A stretch of 22,767 nucleotides of DNA from Proteobacteria bacterium SPGG2 (lineage in GTDB: Bacteria; Pseudomonadota; Gammaproteobacteria; Acidiferrobacterales; SPGG2). A model generated the notes under the pieces. It made no database searches. It was given only the letters and a program-made list of their open reading frames with translations, and was not told where the DNA came from. Each line of letters starts with the position of its first letter. The stretch's first letter is position 1. Positions 7,254 to 14,387 of this stretch are shown here, in pieces. Location: the NCBI GenBank assembly GCA_001643475.1, contig LXTK01000229.1, positions 13,565-36,331 of the forward strand, written 5' to 3'. The position numbers and the translations under genes are program-made.

Positions 7254-7559
7254 TCAATCGTAAAACCAGAACTCGATCTCGGACGTATCGACGTCAGTGC
7301 GTGCCGCATGCACGGTGCCAGCAGGGATTTTGTACCAATCACCGACCTTATATCGGTGTTCGACACCTTCTATGGTAATTATCATTTCCCCTTGCGTGAT
7401 TACTCCCACGTTGTCGGTCTTGTGGGTATGTTCCTCCAGTGCCATACCCGCCGGATACGAAGCGAACAACACATCACAACCTTCGGCCGCAAGTTTGTAA
7501 GCATCAAATGGGCCCTCGAACGGGGGCAGGCTACGTAATTGTTCCGGAAAATGGGGCAT
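7254..7559 (-). CDS. Small single-domain cupin protein
   Basis: The start at 7559 (MPHFPEQLRSLPPFEG) is chosen because GAGGA sits eight to nine bases upstream; the frame extends further upstream without homology. The 101-residue protein is one cupin barrel. Motif 1 is H-T-H-K-T-D-N-V-G-V-I-T-Q-G-E, with Asn where the metal-binding Glu often stands, and motif 2 is GDWYKIPAGTVHAARTD with the last metal His. It is probably a metal-binding cupin; reaction and substrate are unknown. It lies 68 bases after the gamma-glutamylcyclotransferase-like gene and 40 bases before the dead GNAT gene, in the same minus-strand cluster. Confidence 0.82.
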   Translation of the reverse strand: MPHFPEQLRSLPPFEGPFDAYKLAAEGCDVLFASYPAGMALEEHTHKTDNVGVITQGEMIITIEGVEHRYKVGDWYKIPAGTVHAARTDVDTSEIEFWFYD

Positions 7560-7627
7560 TGTTGCTGTCCTCTTGGTTGAACTGATTGGGTCGCTATACC
7601 GGGGGCAACCGCGGCCAGTAGGCTGGA

Positions 7628-8068
7628 TCACTGCCAACGCTGCAGAAACTCAGGGATTACTCGGTTCAAGTAATCTTCATAGTGTTGCGCTATAAATTCT
7701 TCGGCATCCCATGGACCATCAAGGCTGTCAATGCCCACAGGACCGGCCACATAGGCGGACGCATGATGCTCGTTGCCTTGTGCATCTATGACTAGCACCG
7801 ATTCTTTTACATATAAACCAAGATCAACGTCCTCGAAATCATCTAAAAGTTCTGACAGTCCTTCGTCGAAGTCAGGGATCAAAATCCCAGACACCGAGGC
7901 ACCGGACTCGGACACGATTGCCGGTATCGGTGGCCATCCTTCTTGCTTCAGGGTGTAGCACTGGTAGTTGGGCAGGCGCGCGCGCGTGGTCACAAACACC
8001 CTACCGGTTAGCGCCTCTAGCAATTTCGGGTGCGTCAACACCCCGTAGGTGAATAGCTTGAAGGCCAT
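7628..8068 (-). CDS. Gamma-glutamylcyclotransferase (AIG2-like) family protein
   Basis: A 146-residue protein with the AIG2/GGCT pattern: an N-terminal LFTYGVL strand (usually FxYGxL), HPKLLEALTGR, a central VSGILIPDFDEGLSELLDDF hairpin, then ED, where the acidic catalytic residue of the family lies, and LYVKESVLVIDAQG. Family members cleave gamma-glutamyl-amines or gamma-glutamyl dipeptides to 5-oxoproline, or remove related side groups; this branch is not biochemically defined. The ATG at 8068 has no clear Shine-Dalgarno. It follows the mandelate-racemase-like gene by 54 bases on the same strand. The family call is good; the substrate is open. Confidence 0.8.
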   Translation of the reverse strand: MAFKLFTYGVLTHPKLLEALTGRVFVTTRARLPNYQCYTLKQEGWPPIPAIVSESGASVSGILIPDFDEGLSELLDDFEDVDLGLYVKESVLVIDAQGNEHHASAYVAGPVGIDSLDGPWDAEEFIAQHYEDYLNRVIPEFLQRWQ

Positions 8069-8122
8069 GGCGTAAAATGGGTCGTAGTCGTGTCTAAACC
8101 GACAAATGATACTGATACTGCC

Positions 8123-9226
8123 TCACAGGATATACCGTGCCACCTCTTCCTCATTCCATGCTATGCCGTGGCCAGCTGAGCTAGAAACCTTTGCATGCCC
8201 GCGTTCGATCGTCAGTGGTTCAAGCAGGATGGGATTGGCCCAATCCACGTATTCCAACCAGTGGCTGGTTGGCGTGACAGCGAGGAGATGTGCGCTTACC
8301 TCAGGGAATAAGTGACTCGACATCGGCAACCCAACCGGTTCGGCTAACGCCGCAGCTCGCAACCAACCGGTGATCCCGCCGATTTTCATCACATCAGGCA
8401 TAAAGAAATCGCACGCGCCGACGGCCAGCGCTTGCGCCATATCGTGGGCTCCCCAGCAGTTTTCCCCTAACTGAATTGGTGTTCGCGCTTTGCTCCGAAT
8501 TTGGGCATGACCCGTATAGTCATCGGCACGGGTGGGTTCCTCGATCCAACAAAGCCCCTCGTCATCCAGATGTAGGACGCGCTGCTGCGCTTCTGCGACG
8601 GATAGCGACTGATTAAAATCAGCCATCACCAAGATATTCGCAGCGACCGCGCCACGGATAGCACGAACCACCGAAACGTCAGCCGAGATCTCCGGGTAAC
8701 CTAACCTCACCTTTATCGCGAGAAACCCCGGAGTTATTAGTTCTAACGCTTCGTCGGCCGCTCGCTCGCTGCCGATAATACCGAGGCCATTGCTATTGTA
8801 TGCTGGTATGGGTTTCGCTTGGCCGCCGAGAAAACGTACCAACGGGAGTTGTGCCGCCTTCGCGAGGGCATCCCATGCCGCCATATCTATCCCGGCAAGC
8901 GCCATACCTACTAAGCCTTTCGTTCCCAGAAGGCAAAACTTTCCCTCAAGCTTTTGTCCGATGGCTAGCGGGGCGACAAGGTCGCCTTTGATCAATTCCT
9001 CAATCTCCTTCAGAAAGCGTACCATCGAGTCTAGCGCGAGTGGGGTATAGCAAAAAAGATAACTACAGCCCGTTAGACCTTCTTCAGTTTGAAGATCGAT
9101 CAATACGAGCGGCGCTGTACTTATAAGCCCTCCACTTGTCTGCAAGGGCCGCTGCATCGGCACGTTTACCGCCCGCACACGCAGCGCCCGGATCGTGAGT
9201 TCTGTACCTTGAGGAGTCACGTTCAT
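8123..9226 (-). CDS. Mandelate racemase-like enolase-superfamily enzyme
   Basis: A 367-residue protein resembling Pseudomonas mandelate racemase along its length, including the N-terminal 'R-A-V-N-V-P' and 'T-A-P-L-V-L-I-D-L' blocks and the C-terminal MSSHLFPEVSAHLLA and TPTSHWLE blocks. By alignment from memory, the metal ligands are Asp203, Glu229 and Glu255, the His-Asp dyad is His305/Asp278, and the electrophilic Glu is Glu325. The KxK motif that supplies the S-face base is Lys172-Val-Arg174, so the second lysine is replaced by arginine. The enzyme should abstract the alpha proton of a 2-hydroxy acid; racemase or dehydratase activity is possible. No other mandelate-pathway genes are nearby. 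The start has only a weak ribosome site. Confidence 0.9.
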   Translation of the reverse strand: MNVTPQGTELTIRALRVRAVNVPMQRPLQTSGGLISTAPLVLIDLQTEEGLTGCSYLFCYTPLALDSMVRFLKEIEELIKGDLVAPLAIGQKLEGKFCLLGTKGLVGMALAGIDMAAWDALAKAAQLPLVRFLGGQAKPIPAYNSNGLGIIGSERAADEALELITPGFLAIKVRLGYPEISADVSVVRAIRGAVAANILVMADFNQSLSVAEAQQRVLHLDDEGLCWIEEPTRADDYTGHAQIRSKARTPIQLGENCWGAHDMAQALAVGACDFFMPDVMKIGGITGWLRAAALAEPVGLPMSSHLFPEVSAHLLAVTPTSHWLEYVDWANPILLEPLTIERGHAKVSSSAGHGIAWNEEEVARYIL

Positions 9227-9244
9227 TGGAAGGGTGTTCTTTTC

Positions 9245-9565
9245 CTATGCCGAGCCAGTCAGTTTCCTGGTAAGTATGCCTGCCAGTAGTCCTGCTGTGA
9301 ATCGATTGATGATAGGCTCAACCAATCCCATTGATATGCCCGTAAGCTTTATGAATGTGAGCGTTATTAGTAGCGTCAATATACTGGTCAGCACCACCAC
9401 GATCTCATTTTTCTATAGCCGACGATCAACGCTGCCAGGATTGGCGGAATAGTCAATATCACGGGTGCTATTTGAGCGTTGTTCTCCGGCACTTTGAGTC
9501 CACCAAAGATAATGAGGGCTGCCTCCACACCCAAAGACAAGACCACATAGGTGATCGCAAAAACC
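9245..9565 (-). pseudogene. Remnant of a small membrane protein, frameshifted and lacking its start
   Basis: The minus strand encodes a hydrophobic segment (TYVVLSLGVEAALIIFGGLK, then VPENNAQIAPVILTIPPI and LAALIVGY) in one frame. After the run of five T at 9408-9412 it continues in another frame (EIVVVLTSILTLLITLTFIK, then LTGISMGLVEPIINRFTAG) to a TAG at 9247-9245. Three transmembrane helices are recognisable. The frame is closed by a TAG immediately upstream of the first homologous-looking codons, with no plausible start codon, so the N-terminus is also gone. I do not recognise the family. It lies 19 bases before the mandelate-racemase-like gene and may have been a transporter subunit of that unit, which is speculation. 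Confidence 0.55.
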
Positions 9566-9571
9566 TACGGT

Positions 9572-9842
9572 TTTCTAGTTAAGCGCCTATCACTTTATTC
9601 AACGTCTCCGGTCTACGATCTTCTGCTTTCCTACAAACAGCACGGCCGGACCCCGAGTGGCTGCTAGCAGACGAAACATGAACCTTTACGACCTCGTCAG
9701 CACACAGCTGGCTCAACTATCAGCACACACCTACCGCTCGTCGGGTCAGACTTCTGCTCAGATACGCCTAATTTATGATGGCGCCGGCAGGGCCACGATC
9801 GGCTTGAGCATCGCGGCGGCAATACCAACCAGGAGACACATC
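9572..9842. other. Spacer upstream of the OmpA-domain gene
   Basis: About 270 bases between the membrane-protein remnant and the OmpA-domain gene. The plus-strand frame of the latter is open back to 9657, but that extension (MAASRRNMNLYDLV and on) has no signal peptide or recognisable domain, while the ATG at 9843 has both a ribosome site and a signal peptide. No convincing promoter boxes, RNA gene or repeat were seen. Confidence 0.5.
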
Positions 9843-11504
9843 ATGAAATCATGGAAGCGAATCAATATATTAGCAGTGATGTTGTCGCTGCTGTTGTTTA
9901 CCGCGGGCGTGCTTGCCAGCGGGGAAATCAAGGACTCCCTGTTCCGAGAGGCAACGACCGCACGCCAAGCAGCCGAATCGGCGGGGGCGAAGCTATTTGC
10001 ACCTAAGACTTATGGTAAGGCGATAAAACGCTATCAAAACGCCGAACGCAAGTTTAGCGGTGGTGGCAATATCGACACTATTCGCAGCGAATTAGCGGTG
10101 GCCACCGAGCTATTCCAAAATGCGGCTAAGGTGAGCACCTCAGCGTCAACTGAACTCGCGGCCGTTATGAAGACACGCACCGACGCCGAGAAAGTCGATG
10201 CCCCGAAATATGCAAAGGCATTGTGGCAACGGGCCGAGCAGATATTTGCAAAAGCAACAGCAGAATTTGAGCGTGGCGCAACTAAAGCTGCGAAACGAAA
10301 GGCAAGTGAAGCCGAGAAGATTTATCGGGATGCAGAACTGGCTACGATAAAGACCACGTATCTTAGCGACACCCGCGCACTGCTTCGTCAGGCCGAAAAA
10401 CTCAAGGTACACAAGCACGCGCCCAAGACTCTACAGAGAGCAAAAGACAACTTGCTGGCAGCGGAAAAGGCGCTTAATGAAGACCGCTACGATCTAGATC
10501 GTCCACGCAGTTTGGCGCAACAGGCCAAGTATGAGGCAAAACACGCGATTTACTTGGCCCGGTTTATCGGTAGTGCTAAAGACAAGAAACTCAGCACCGA
10601 GGACGTAATCAGGGAGTGGGAGTTACCGATCGAAAGAATCGCGGCAGCGGCTGACATGCGTGCAGCGTTTGATGAGGGCTATGAAGCACCTACGAGGCAA
10701 ATAATCGAATACATCGAAGATCAGCAGTCCAACTCGCAAAAACTTCGCCAAAATAATGGCGAACTACTGGTAGAGGTCGAGCAATTGCGACGTGTCGCCG
10801 AAGAGCACGGTCTGTTATCGCAACGTTTAGCCACTGAAACTCAAGTACGCTCGAAACTGGAGCAACAAGTCAGCATGCTAGAAACCGAGAACCAACAATT
10901 ACAACTCGCACTCGGCGGCGCGACGGAAGAACAGGCGGCACTCTCAGGGGCTCGGACACAATTGGCACAAGAAGTAGGCGAACTGCAGTTACAACTCAAA
11001 CAAATGCAGACTACGCTGGGTGGCATGTCAGAGGAACGAATTTCGCTGTCACAGCAGTTGGACGCCCACGCTCGAGTCCGCAAGCAGTTCGATGAGATCG
11101 AAAAAATATTTTCTCGTAAGGAGGCTCAAGTACTACGTGAATCAAACGACATCATTATTCGTCTCGTCGGCCTAAATTTTGCGGTTGGTCGATCCACCAT
11201 CGAGCCGAAAAATTTTCAACTGCTGACGAAAGTGCAAAAGGCGATTCGCGTCTTCCCTAAGAGCGACCTCACGATCGAGGGCCATACGGATTCGTATGGT
11301 AGTGACCAGGCGAATCTTGCGCTGTCAAAAAAACGAGCGGAAGCGGTCAAACAATACCTGTTGGCCAACATGGCTCTGCCATCGTCGAAAGTTGCTGCCG
11401 TCGGCTTTGGTGAAACTAGACCGGTTGCTAACAACGAAACCGATGCAGGCCGTACAAAAAACCGGCGCATTGATGTCGTCATTAGACCCAAACTAAACAA
11501 CTAG
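9843..11504 (+). CDS. OmpA-domain envelope protein with long helical and coiled-coil region
   Basis: The start at 9843 follows AGGAGA by about seven bases and opens a signal peptide (basic MKSWKR, hydrophobic NILAVMLSLLLFTAGVLA, cleavage near ASG). Residues about 30-270 are Ala/Lys/Glu-rich helical repeats containing 'Y-x-x-A-x-x-x-Y-x-x-A-E' patterns, resembling DUF4398-type modules. Residues about 285-420 are heptad-like coiled coil (LRQNNGELLVEVEQLRR, LEQQVSMLETENQQLQLAL). Residues about 436-552 form an OmpA C-terminal domain with GHTDSYGSDQANLALSKKRA, GFGETRPVANN and NRRIDVVI, including the Asp and Arg that bind meso-diaminopimelate. It is therefore a periplasmic or outer-membrane-linked peptidoglycan-binding protein of 553 residues. 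Its partner is unknown. Confidence 0.9.
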   Translation: MKSWKRINILAVMLSLLLFTAGVLASGEIKDSLFREATTARQAAESAGAKLFAPKTYGKAIKRYQNAERKFSGGGNIDTIRSELAVATELFQNAAKVSTSASTELAAVMKTRTDAEKVDAPKYAKALWQRAEQIFAKATAEFERGATKAAKRKASEAEKIYRDAELATIKTTYLSDTRALLRQAEKLKVHKHAPKTLQRAKDNLLAAEKALNEDRYDLDRPRSLAQQAKYEAKHAIYLARFIGSAKDKKLSTEDVIREWELPIERIAAAADMRAAFDEGYEAPTRQIIEYIEDQQSNSQKLRQNNGELLVEVEQLRRVAEEHGLLSQRLATETQVRSKLEQQVSMLETENQQLQLALGGATEEQAALSGARTQLAQEVGELQLQLKQMQTTLGGMSEERISLSQQLDAHARVRKQFDEIEKIFSRKEAQVLRESNDIIIRLVGLNFAVGRSTIEPKNFQLLTKVQKAIRVFPKSDLTIEGHTDSYGSDQANLALSKKRAEAVKQYLLANMALPSSKVAAVGFGETRPVANNETDAGRTKNRRIDVVIRPKLNN

Positions 11505-11530
11505 CTCGCAAACGCATTTGCCATCGTAAG

Positions 11531-11549
11531 CCGCGTATTTCATACGCGT
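11531..11549. other. Hairpin downstream of the OmpA-domain gene
   Basis: CGCGTAT-TTC-ATACGCG at 11532-11548 is a perfect 7-base stem with a 3-base loop, 28 bases after the stop codon. No T-tract follows on the plus strand, so it may stabilise the 3' end of the mRNA rather than terminate it. It also overlaps the extreme 3' end of the decayed DUF423 region. Confidence 0.35.
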
Positions 11550-11569
11550 GGGCGGTCGCTTTCGTGCCA

Positions 11570-11940
11570 CCATACGACCCCCACCAATCGCGATGATAAA
11601 CGCCAACCACCGTAGGGCGTGGTAACGCTCAACCAGCGTACGTCACTGACACTTGGAAGATAGAGACTATCGGAGAACGCACGAGCTTGATCGCGGCCGC
11701 CCACCGCATGAGGCTAGGGCCTGGCCGGACGTTGATTACTACACCGATCAGAATGATACCGAGCGTATGATACATGTGGTACTCGACGGCAGTCTGATAA
11801 ACTGACAACATTCGGGACTCGAGCCTGGCCTCGAGTCCATGTGCACCAAAAGCGCCAACAGTAACCGCCAGCGCCGCGCAGAACGCGCCTGTTGCAACAT
11901 ATCGTATTGAACTTACCCGTACGATTGCCAGAACGAGAAA
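11570..11940 (-). pseudogene. Decayed DUF423 family membrane protein gene
   Basis: Reading minus from 11940 gives the DUF423 N-terminal pattern R-Y-V-A-T-G-A-F-C-A-A-L-A-V-T-V-G-A-F-G-A-H-G-L, then E-A-R-L-E-S-R-M-L-S-V-Y-Q-T-A-V-E-Y-H-M-Y-H, then TLGIILIGVV. A shift near 11675-11680 leads to F-S-D-S-L-Y and V-R-W-L-S-V-T-T-P-Y-G-G in another frame, and a second near 11600 leads to AFIIAIGGG. These match, in order, the family's FSGSLY, RWLGAITPIGG and AFIIGW blocks. There is no normal start codon and there are at least two frameshifts, so the gene is dead. DUF423 proteins are about 120-residue inner-membrane proteins of unknown function. It lies antisense between the OmpA-domain gene and yajQ. 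Confidence 0.75.
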
Positions 11941-11960
11941 CCAATACTGGAGAATAAGCT

Positions 11961-12443
11961 ATGCCATCTTTCGATGTAGTGTCTGAAATCGACATGCATG
12001 AATTAACCAACGCGGTTGACCAGACCAATCGGGAGATCGGAAATCGTTTCGACTTCAAGGGTGTTGATGCAAAAGTAAAACAGGAAACCAATGTCCTAAC
12101 CCTGGAAGCGCGGGTAGAGTTTCAGCTCAAGCAGATGATAGACATGTTGGTGCTAAAGCTGACCAAGCGCGGCATTGATGTCGAAGCACTGGAGGAAGGC
12201 AAGGTCCAGGAGACGCTGAATAAGGCTACCCAGGTCGTCACGGTAAGACGGGGCATCGAAAGCAACCTGGCACGTAAAATGGTGAAAACCATCAAGGACA
12301 GCAAAATGAAAGTGCAAGCAGCGATCCAGGGGGACAAGCTGAGAGTTACCGGCAAGAAACGGGATGACTTACAGAAAGTCATGGACTTGCTGCGAGAAGC
12401 AAAAGTCGGCTTGCCACTTCAATTCGTCAATTTCCGCGATTGA
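11961..12443 (+). CDS. yajQ: YajQ family nucleotide-binding protein
   Basis: A 160-residue protein matching YajQ throughout: PSFDVVSEIDMHELTNAVDQ, then E-I-x-x-R-F-D-F-K-G, a central D-x-L-x-x-K-L-x-K-R-G-I-D segment, 'R-K-M-V-K-T-I-K-D-S-K-M-K-V-Q-A-A-I-Q-G-D-K-L-R-V-T-G-K-K-R-D-D-L-Q' pattern, and the C-terminal LPLQFVNFRD. YajQ proteins have two ferredoxin-like domains; some bind cyclic di-GMP and act in regulation, and others bind nucleotides or nucleic acid. GGAG lies nine bases before the ATG. The Rieske oxygenase gene begins 12 bases after the stop, so they may be cotranscribed by chance proximity. The gene looks intact. Confidence 0.95.
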   Translation: MPSFDVVSEIDMHELTNAVDQTNREIGNRFDFKGVDAKVKQETNVLTLEARVEFQLKQMIDMLVLKLTKRGIDVEALEEGKVQETLNKATQVVTVRRGIESNLARKMVKTIKDSKMKVQAAIQGDKLRVTGKKRDDLQKVMDLLREAKVGLPLQFVNFRD

Positions 12444-12455
12444 TCCGGACGGCTG

Positions 12456-13612
12456 ATGTTGCTAGATCATCCTGACGATATCTTTGCCGCTAGACACTAC
12501 GAGCAAGTGCGGCGCCTGCCAGCCGAGGCAGAGACCTTGCCGCCGTGGTGTTATACGCACCGCGACTTTTACCAACGAGAGTTACAACGTCTGTTTCGAC
12601 GGTCATGGAACTGTGTCGGCCGCGTGGAGCGCCTGCCTCATCCCGGGGACTTTGTGGCATTCGAGCTTGCCGGCGTACCCACTATGCTGGTGCGAGATGA
12701 AGGTGGGCGTTTGCGCGCCTTCGCTAATACTTGTCGACATCGGGGTACTCAACTCCTGGAGGGCAGCGGAAATTGCAAACCTTTGATTCAGTGTCCGTAT
12801 CACGGCTGGAGCTATCGACTCGACGGTAAGCTCGCCGGCGCGCCCGAAATGGCAAAAGTGTCCGCTTTCCAGCAAGGCGATTACAGCTTAATCCCGGTCA
12901 GACGCGAGACGGGTTTATATTCATAAATTTTGATGAGGATGCTGCCGACTTTGACAGCTACCTAGGGGATTTCTCTGAAACATTTGCACCCTATAGCCTT
13001 GGCGAAATGCGTTGTATACGCCGGCGCCAATACGAAGTGGCGTGTAATTGGAAACTGTTCATCGAAGTGTTTATGGAGTGGTATCACCTAAAGGCGGTGC
13101 ACTCAAACTCGCTGGATTCCATAAAGTACGATCATCCTGATCCGGTCGACAAAACCAAAGGCCAGTATGTAACGCAGTTCGGTACCCACGAAGGCACTGG
13201 CGCGCTGCTCAAGGGTCATGGTCATACCGGCTTTCCACCCATCGCCACCCTTAGTGGTCGACTACTGAGCGGTACGCGATATGCGCTGGTCTATCCCGCC
13301 TTCGTCGTCGCCGCCAGCACTGATAGCATGTGGTACTTTGAATGCTATCCCCAAGGCCCTGATCGCACACGCTACGCCATGAGCGTGTGCTTTCCCGAAA
13401 ACACGATAGCGCGACCAGATTTCCAGGAACATGTGGGAACTTACTTTGAGCGCTTTGACGCGGGTATCGTTGAGGATAATGCCATTCTAGAACGACAGCA
13501 GGCAGGGTTAACTTCGCCGTTGGCTCGCGCGGGACGGTTATCTCCGCTAGAACCGATCGTCGGATTATTCGCTCAATGGATATTAGATGGTGTCCTCGAC
13601 GACGCCAACTAG
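12456..13612 (+). pseudogene. Rieske-type aromatic-ring-hydroxylating oxygenase alpha subunit, broken by one frameshift
   Basis: Residues 1-155 hold the Rieske domain, with Cys93-x-His95 and Cys113-x-x-His116 (CRHRGT and CPYHGWSY) binding the [2Fe-2S] cluster. Translation then reaches a TAA at 12926. In the next frame the expected sequence continues (GFIFINFDEDAADFDSYLGD), then the mononuclear-iron motif E-V-F-M-E-W-Y-H-L-K-A-V-H and an EDN acidic motif, ending at 13612. One base is missing at about 12909-12911, where GAG-ACN-GGG-TTT became GAG-ACG-GGT-TTA. Restored, the protein would be about 385 residues, within the usual range for RHO alpha subunits acting on aromatic or quaternary-ammonium substrates. 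As read it would make only a cluster-binding fragment. A sequencing error remains possible. Confidence 0.87.
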
Positions 13613-13629
13613 AGATAGATGCATAGGAT

Positions 13630-13933
13630 TCACTTTAACTCTATTTCAACAAACACGAACTCGTACTCATTAGCATTTACAACCATGCTCTACCCCGACC
13701 TTTCTAAAGTACGAACAACCGGCCTCAAGCTCCGCGGAACCTACGCCATCTTTGGTTTCTAGAACAAGTTTTCCAGTTATCAATGGCACCACAATATAAT
13801 CATATTCATGCCGGTGCCAGCCGGTTTCCGCACCAGGCGCAAACCGCCATTCGGTAGTAATGACACGATCATTATCTATTTGAATCGTGGGGGTTGCTTT
13901 TGGTCTCACCGACAGTGAGTTTCCTTCAACCAC
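13630..13933 (-). pseudogene. Cupin-domain protein, frameshifted near its C-terminus
   Basis: A GTG start at 13933 overlaps the CBS gene's stop by eight bases. The protein reads MVEGNSLSVRPKATPTIQID, then WRFAPGAETGWHRHEYDYIV, a cupin motif 1 with His-x-His, and SYFRKVGVEH in motif 2. After GVEH the frame gives GCKC and stops at 13670, whereas the next frame gives VVNANEYEFVFVEIELK to a TGA at 13630, exactly the ending expected for this cupin group ('G-V-E-H-x-V-x-N-A-N-E-x-E-F-V-F-V-E-I-E-x-K'). A single extra base, or loss of two, after the CAT codon near 13682 explains this. The protein is about 100 residues when restored. The truncated product may fold poorly. Function unknown. Confidence 0.75.
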
Positions 13934-14351
13934 TGATATAGCGTTCGAGTTCCTTGATTACCAATTTCTGCTCAGCGATGACCGTCTTCACGAGATCGCC
14001 GATGGAAAGCATGCCACACAATCGTTCTCCATCCATAACCGGAAGATGACGGATGTGTTTCTCGGTCATCAGCGCCATACATTCCTCGATGCTTTGATCA
14101 GGTGAAACGTAGACAACATGGGTCGTCATGATGTCCTGAATGGAGGTTTCTTGTGATCTACCTTTGAGTATCACCTTGCGCGCATAATCCCTTTCGGAAA
14201 CGATGCCTACCGGCTTTTCACCCGTCATTACAAGTAGTGCGCCAACCTCTTTTTCGGCCATCAGCTTGATTGCCTCTAACACCGAGGCGTCTGGTGTAAT
14301 GGACCAAACGTCCGACCCTTTGCCATCTAAGATCTGCTGTACTGTTTTCAT
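13926..14351 (-). CDS. Two-CBS-domain protein
   Basis: A 141-residue protein consisting of a CBS (Bateman) pair: the first from about residue 8 to 67, with ALLVMTGEKPVGIVSERDYA, and the second from about 75 to 134, with HIRHLPVMDGERLCGMLSIG followed by D-L-V-K. Both have the G-I/M-V/L-S-x-x-D/G end motif that contacts adenosyl nucleotides. Free-standing pairs usually sense AMP/ATP/SAM and regulate partner enzymes. A strong ribosome site, GGAGGG, lies eight bases before the ATG. The gene sits 36 bases after the enolase-superfamily gene and overlaps the broken cupin. The partner is unknown. Confidence 0.9.
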   Translation of the reverse strand: MKTVQQILDGKGSDVWSITPDASVLEAIKLMAEKEVGALLVMTGEKPVGIVSERDYARKVILKGRSQETSIQDIMTTHVVYVSPDQSIEECMALMTEKHIRHLPVMDGERLCGMLSIGDLVKTVIAEQKLVIKELERYISG

Positions 14352-14387
14352 CGGTGTCCCTCCAACGTCAGTTTGATAGACGCGTCT

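Noticed and set aside
12603..12875. Antisense 90-codon frame over the Rieske domain
   Set aside because: It lies opposite the conserved iron-sulfur motif region and has no supporting features.
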